NCBI GenBank assembly: GCA_037833965.1
Contig: AP031353.1
Location: 12,650,501 to 12,714,500 of the forward strand
Direction of reading: 5' to 3'
From: Marchantia polymorpha subsp. ruderalis
Lineage: Eukaryota > Streptophyta > Marchantiopsida > Marchantiales > Marchantiaceae
DNA length: 64,000 nt
Shown here: positions 61,101-64,000 of the stretch, piece after piece
Position numbering within the stretch: position 1 is the stretch's first letter
Layout of the letters: every line of letters starts with the position of its first letter
Notes under the pieces: model-generated
Told to the model about the DNA's origin: nothing
Seen by the model: only the letters and a program-made list of their open reading frames with translations
The model's database searches: none
Made by a program: the position numbers and the translations under genes

Positions 61101-62946
61101 CCGATGATGTTTCTTGATCAGAAGTTGAGATGTCTGTGTCAACTTCTGAAAAGCTACCACTCTCTTCACTCTCAGATTCCCAATACTCGTCAGTTGGTCT
61201 ATCTGAGTCAGTGGTGGATTCCCCTCCTCTCGTCAAAGGAACCTTAACTCGATGGTTCTTTGGGCCTATCCTCAAATAGCCCTTGTGCCATCGGTCCGTA
61301 GTCCTTACCGCCCTCAACCAAGGACGTCCCAACAGCAAGTCGTAGCTAGCTTCCTTGAGAATTTGGAAGGAAAGCAAAGTTTGCACTCCCCTCACACTAA
61401 CCACAACTTTGTCTACCACCCCCAGTGGTCTTACCTTCTGTTTGTTGGCCATACCAACAATTATGCTAGAAGGTCTAGAAGGTTGCATACCCAACTTCTG
61501 CATCAACCTCTCAGACATGGCATTCACAGCCGATCCACCATCAACCAACACATCTGATACATCATGTCCATTGATCCTCACTTCGATCTTTGAAGCATGT
61601 GTACATACCTCCGAAGCAGCCGCATCCACCACCCCAACTCCCACATTGGTCATGTGAGCCTTCCCCTTAGATTTCCGCTTCTTGGTCCTTGTGGAGATAA
61701 GACCTCCTCTTAACTCCTTCCGAATGGCTGGATTCAAGGCAATCAGCTGACCAACTGTTATATTGGCCTTCTGATTTCCTACATCCTCCACCACGTCATA
61801 CTTAGCTTGAGAAGATGAAATGGAAAAGTCATCCATGCCCAACTTCTTCCTTGGTACTCTTGGTTGACTCACTCCACTTGACCGTGTACTTCGACTTGGC
61901 GTGTCCTCCATGAAAATCGACTCGTCCGCAAATCGGGCCCGCTTCTTCTCATGAGCAAGGATATCCACTTTCGATTTTGAGCTCTCCCCTTTCTCAAAAG
62001 TGCATTGATGAGGGAATACATCAATGGATGCTACTCCCTTATCCTTGGCTTGTTGCGTGGCCGGTGCATTGTTGTTGTGCCGAACTCCATCATGTTGTCG
62101 AGGGTTAGGACAATTCCTCTGAAAATGAGGACCTCCACAAGAAAAGCAAGAAACCGCAAAGTTTCCTGAAGGTGGATTTCCTCTTGGAGGATAATTTCCA
62201 TACCACCTAGAGCCTCCTACTACGTTCTGATTCCTCTTCTCCCACAACTGTACTACATTGATCTTGAGATCTGCTAGAGTCTCCGTGATAGATTTCAACT
62301 CATTTTGAAAATCCACACTAGGATTCGCTATCGTGGATGAAGTAGAAGTGTTTGAAACAATAGACCTTCCTACAACCGGTGGAGCTACTTCTCTAGCCAC
62401 CAAGCTAGAATCATCATCTTCTAAGCTCTCCTCCATTCTAATAGCAATTCGAATGGCTTCAGCCTTAGAAGAGGGCTTCTCGTATCTCATCTTACTTCGA
62501 ATCTCTGGTCTCAAACCTCCAACGAAGTTCTTCATGAGCATCGCCCTTATCCCCACCATTGTAGCATCCACTTCGTCTCCGCCCTTCCTCAACACCACGT
62601 GGAATCTAGATTCCAACTTCTCGGTTCTCTCCACATAGGTCCTCACCTTCTCGTTCTCTCCTTGTTTCAAGAAGGTGACCTCACACATCAACTTTTCATA
62701 ACTTTCACTGGGAAGAAAGTTTTCGATCAGGTTCTCCGTTAATGTCTCCCACGTGTCGTCCTCCGAATGCTCCCTCTTGTACTCCTTGTACCACTTGAGA
62801 GCAGAATCCTCCAAGAAATCCGGCAAAAGCATAGCCCACTCGTCCTTCTTCCTCTCATTGTTTCCTATGCAAGCCCTCTTGAAGTCCCTAACAAAAGCTT
62901 CTACATCCTCATTCTCCCTCCCATAAAATACCGGAAGCTTCCCCAT
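58180..62946 (-). CDS. Ty3/gypsy Gag-Pol polyprotein, intact single frame
   Basis: An uninterrupted frame of 1588 codons from the first ATG (62946); an in-frame TAG lies just upstream. In order: retrotransposon gag domain (residues about 1-200), a CX2CX3HX4C knuckle (CFSCGGPHFQRNC, about 265), protease with DGGSA at about 465, reverse transcriptase (VCVDYKKLN about 765; FIDDF about 867), RNase H (LYTDAS about 1012), integrase zinc-binding HHCC module (about 1229-1268, CKSCDVC), catalytic acidic residues in WGIDFVGP, VSDRGGEF and GLAERTN (about 1293, 1356, 1394), and a GPF-containing C-terminal module. It copies the element's RNA into DNA and inserts it. Gag and pol are fused with no frameshift. 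Protease DGG and RT FIDD differ from the common D(S/T)G and YxDD. No stop or frameshift is seen, so the copy appears young. Confidence 0.95.
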   Translation of the reverse strand: MGKLPVFYGRENEDVEAFVRDFKRACIGNNERKKDEWAMLLPDFLEDSALKWYKEYKREHSEDDTWETLTENLIENFLPSESYEKLMCEVTFLKQGENEKVRTYVERTEKLESRFHVVLRKGGDEVDATMVGIRAMLMKNFVGGLRPEIRSKMRYEKPSSKAEAIRIAIRMEESLEDDDSSLVAREVAPPVVGRSIVSNTSTSSTIANPSVDFQNELKSITETLADLKINVVQLWEKRNQNVVGGSRWYGNYPPRGNPPSGNFAVSCFSCGGPHFQRNCPNPRQHDGVRHNNNAPATQQAKDKGVASIDVFPHQCTFEKGESSKSKVDILAHEKKRARFADESIFMEDTPSRSTRSSGVSQPRVPRKKLGMDDFSISSSQAKYDVVEDVGNQKANITVGQLIALNPAIRKELRGGLISTRTKKRKSKGKAHMTNVGVGVVDAAASEVCTHASKIEVRINGHDVSDVLVDGGSAVNAMSERLMQKLGMQPSRPSSIIVGMANKQKVRPLGVVDKVVVSVRGVQTLLSFQILKEASYDLLLGRPWLRAVRTTDRWHKGYLRIGPKNHRVKVPLTRGGESTTDSDRPTDEYWESESEESGSFSEVDTDISTSDQETSSEYSSDDNVQVQVIAAMELLPRPGVKKDPDKVEMSEEEVCRRLSTLRFGPKVTKEEKAKFLDIFRKYIHVFAFSYKDLKHMTLETHRIELEEKARPIRQKQRRINPPTALVVKEEIDKLKEAGFIYEVENSEWVSPIVIVKKKNGKLRVCVDYKKLNAVTKKDYYPLPFIDEILEEVAGHEWYSFGDGYSGYNQIQIALEDQLKTTFTTPWGTFAFRVMPFGLCNAPATFQRFMNRVFEPFIGKFVRDFIDDFCVYGRKADHFDHLIKILQRLEEAKASLNPEKCIFGCEEGLLLGHIISKNGIAVDPEKVTRIMELPFPATLTKLRQFLGMVGYYRRFILSFSNKAHALTNYMKKGVEYELIFKDEAAKKAFEVLKKALVTAPILAKPDWGKPFILYTDASNIAVGCTLSQLDDEKHDHPIAYASRQMVQAEKNYSVTEREALAVIFSLKKFRHYLLGGRFTIVTDHKALKYIFNKPNAEGRIARWKLLLAEFDYTIEDRPGKKHANADLMSRAYDDGGDQSVDDTFPDEDLLVMDTVTTVPEEYKEIWDFISRGEFPQGMHQREKNALVKRCQPYMIMEKVLFHQGADGLLRRAVGRGEALQLMKEFHDGAVCGGHFAGKVTAFKILDAGYHWKGIFKDCVEYCKSCDVCQAFAKKSMKTPPMISVPVLGPFEKWGIDFVGPLNLTPRGNKFIVIATDYLTKWVEARPLKSTNEKEVGRFLYERIITRFGCPLELVSDRGGEFVGSMIQAMLEHFSIKARVTTSYKPNANGLAERTNYTLCMMLAKDADMDGSKHNWDKRLHAILWEYRTTWKTSTGYSPFRMVYGVESKLPIQFDLTTFTTIQQRLKKSNGAEAIKSRQQQLMELEEARALAMVRVERAQQLQKKYHDKRSGNQNLKPFKEGDWVMLFDAIRYKRARKKFLPKYFGPFIVEKVWGNFTYDIKELGGRHFDRVNHDKLKLFHRRSDSFTPRA

Positions 62947-63167
62947 TTCCAACTAATTTTTTTTTATTTTTATTTTTATTGGAAATTTATATGGGGCTTC
63001 CTAATACAATATAAACAACACTAACTCCATCCTTGAGTAATTCATCAAAGGAAACACAAAAGGAATTGGTTGTTCCAAGATAGCCAAAGCTCTCTCCTCT
63101 CCTAGGCATACGATGAGTCTTACCCTCATCATCATCTTCTCCATCATTCGAATGATGATCTCCATCT
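62947..63167. other. Spacer between upstream ORF and gag-pol of the retroelement
   Basis: About 220 bases with no open frame. The gag-proximal end is A-rich on the minus strand, with an in-frame TAG just before the gag ATG. Confidence 0.5.
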
Positions 63168-63611
63168 TCAGTTGGAGCTTGAACCCGCTGAGGTCACTTT
63201 CTCTGTTTCAGCACTTAGCTTGCCGTCAAACCCTTCCACAAGTGATTCCAGAAGTGCCTTCACTCCGCTGCATTCGTGTCCCGCTGGTAGCCCAATCACT
63301 CCGCAATTGTCACAGAAGGTCGCGCTTTGGGATTCATGTGGCGATGATGGTCCCAAGTGAAGTTTCAAATCTCCCAAGTTCCTCTTGCTCCTCAATCTTC
63401 TATCTTTGTTCCGTAGGGAACAATTGACAACCTTATGGCCCTCCTCTCCACAATAAAAACAAGTTTCACGTTTGACTCTTGGAGATTGACTCACTACTCT
63501 TTCTTCAAACTCTACCTTGAATTCTCTTGTATTGGAGTCTAAAGACACTATAACATCCAAGCCTTGAGGTACTTTGGATAACCTAATCTTCCAACCTTCT
63601 TGTTCACTCAT
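63168..63611 (-). CDS. Extra zinc-knuckle ORF upstream of gag in the retroelement
   Basis: A 147-residue frame with its own ATG at 63611, co-oriented with gag-pol and ending about 220 bases before it. Residues 51-64 (CFYCGEEGHKVVNC) form a canonical CX2CX4HX4C knuckle. A second Cys/His cluster, CDNCGVIGLPAGHEC, follows near residue 98. The N-terminal 50 residues (GWKIRLSKVPQGLDVIVSLD) lack a knuckle and resemble in style the pre-knuckle region of plant LINE-type or DUF4283 proteins, though I cannot show homology. It is separate from the gag knuckle, so this element has two nucleic-acid-binding modules. It may be an additional element gene, a captured fragment or a leftover of another element. 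Confidence 0.7.
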   Translation of the reverse strand: MSEQEGWKIRLSKVPQGLDVIVSLDSNTREFKVEFEERVVSQSPRVKRETCFYCGEEGHKVVNCSLRNKDRRLRSKRNLGDLKLHLGPSSPHESQSATFCDNCGVIGLPAGHECSGVKALLESLVEGFDGKLSAETEKVTSAGSSSN

Positions 63612-64000
63612 TTTCCCATAAGACAGAAACCACTCAAAAGACCTCTCCCAGAAACGCTATCTACTTGACGAAAACTGTGAATGAAGAAATCAAAAACTTT
63701 TGCTTTGTTATCTTGCTTTTGTACCCCCTCAACTTCAAATCATAATAACTTTGTCTCTAAACGTGATCTCTCAGTGAAATTTTGACTCAAACGTAGCTTA
63801 TCTTCTAATACACACTCGTACGAAGTTTCAAAGCCTAAATTGAAATACAGAAAAAGTAATCAACTCTGTACAAACTTTCCAGAGAGCAGACTTTTGATAC
63901 CCGTGAAAACCCCTCAACTTCTAACTCTCATATCTTTTTGTTTACACATGCTCTAGACCTAAAACAAAAACGTAAACGTTCTCTATCTTCCAATCTAAAA
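63612..64000 (-). other. Retroelement leader, window edge
   Basis: No coding frame. The minus strand carries two similar stretches containing AAGTTGAGGGG (near 63725 and 63915). No obvious match to the common tRNA-Met primer site (TGGTATCAGAGC) is seen, and the sequence does not resemble the LTR at 57342-58156, so the 5' LTR lies further right. Confidence 0.5.

Larger units (their letters stand above)
57342..64000 (-). mobile_element. Ty3/gypsy LTR retrotransposon, right end beyond window
   Basis: Minus-strand element. Its 3' LTR lies at 57342-58156 and begins and ends with TG...CA. Next to it is a purine-rich tract, GGGGGTAAA on the minus strand (58157-58165). A single gag-pol frame at 58180-62946, an upstream zinc-knuckle ORF at 63168-63611 and leader sequence to the window end follow. 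Domain order is gag, protease, reverse transcriptase, RNase H, integrase, the Ty3/gypsy order. The C-terminus has a GPY/F-like module and no chromodomain, so it belongs with non-chromovirus plant elements. The 5' LTR, primer binding site and second target-site copy are outside the window; the left flank GGCTT would be the target duplication. Confidence 0.9.

Noticed and set aside
1-64000. tRNA, rRNA and CRISPR features
   Set aside because: I scanned by eye for T-loop-like GGTTCRANYCC boxes with paired stems, rRNA-like stretches and regularly spaced repeats; none was convincing. A tRNAscan-SE run would be decisive.

Overview
The window reads as nuclear DNA of a land plant. Five spliced protein genes and one intronless gene are flanked by GC-rich upstream regions, AT-rich gene-poor blocks and a plant-type Ty3/gypsy LTR retrotransposon. 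The recognisable proteins (a plant peroxisomal acyl-CoA oxidase of the ACX4 class, a BIR-like LRR receptor, an ABCB1/ABCB19-class transporter, a plant CCDC47/DUF1682 protein) support Viridiplantae. Short introns and sequences that are only moderately close to angiosperm versions suggest a non-seed plant such as a bryophyte or lycophyte; that finer placement is inference.

Layout, left to right: (1) 518-4592 (+), a 13-exon ACX4-type acyl-CoA oxidase whose reading phase is continuous across every junction I propose; (2) 4.6-14.4 kb, no gene recognised: an AT-rich block followed by a GC-rich block; (3) 14466-15317 (-), a single-exon BIR-like LRR protein with a transmembrane helix but no kinase domain, preceded by a (GA)n-rich upstream region; (4) 21103-24422 (+), a 10-exon ER-anchored WD40 protein of the TBL2 type; (5) 25065-30472 (-), a spliced gene for an unrecognised ~898-residue protein; (6) 31836-37958 (-), an 11-exon full-length ABCB transporter of about 1309 residues; (7) 38-52 kb, mostly AT-rich DNA with decayed repeats and no gene recognised; (8) 52063-54525 (-), a 3-exon CCDC47 homologue; (9) 57342 to the window end (-), a Ty3/gypsy element with its 3' LTR, a single intact gag-pol frame and an additional upstream zinc-knuckle ORF. 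Its 5' LTR lies beyond the window.

The genes do not form a pathway and the neighbourhood is ordinary eukaryotic. TBL2 and CCDC47 are both ER membrane proteins in proteostasis and membrane-protein biogenesis, but they lie 28 kb apart and are probably unrelated in regulation. The points most worth a second look are: the ACX4 homologue lacks the C-terminal peroxisomal tripeptide and carries a good N-terminal PTS2-like nonapeptide; a near-perfect 36-bp inverted repeat lies upstream of the unrecognised gene; the receptor lacks a kinase; and the retroelement has an extra zinc-knuckle ORF. Exon boundaries come from reading splice motifs and reading phase by eye, with family recall for the recognised genes; no alignment or transcript data were available.
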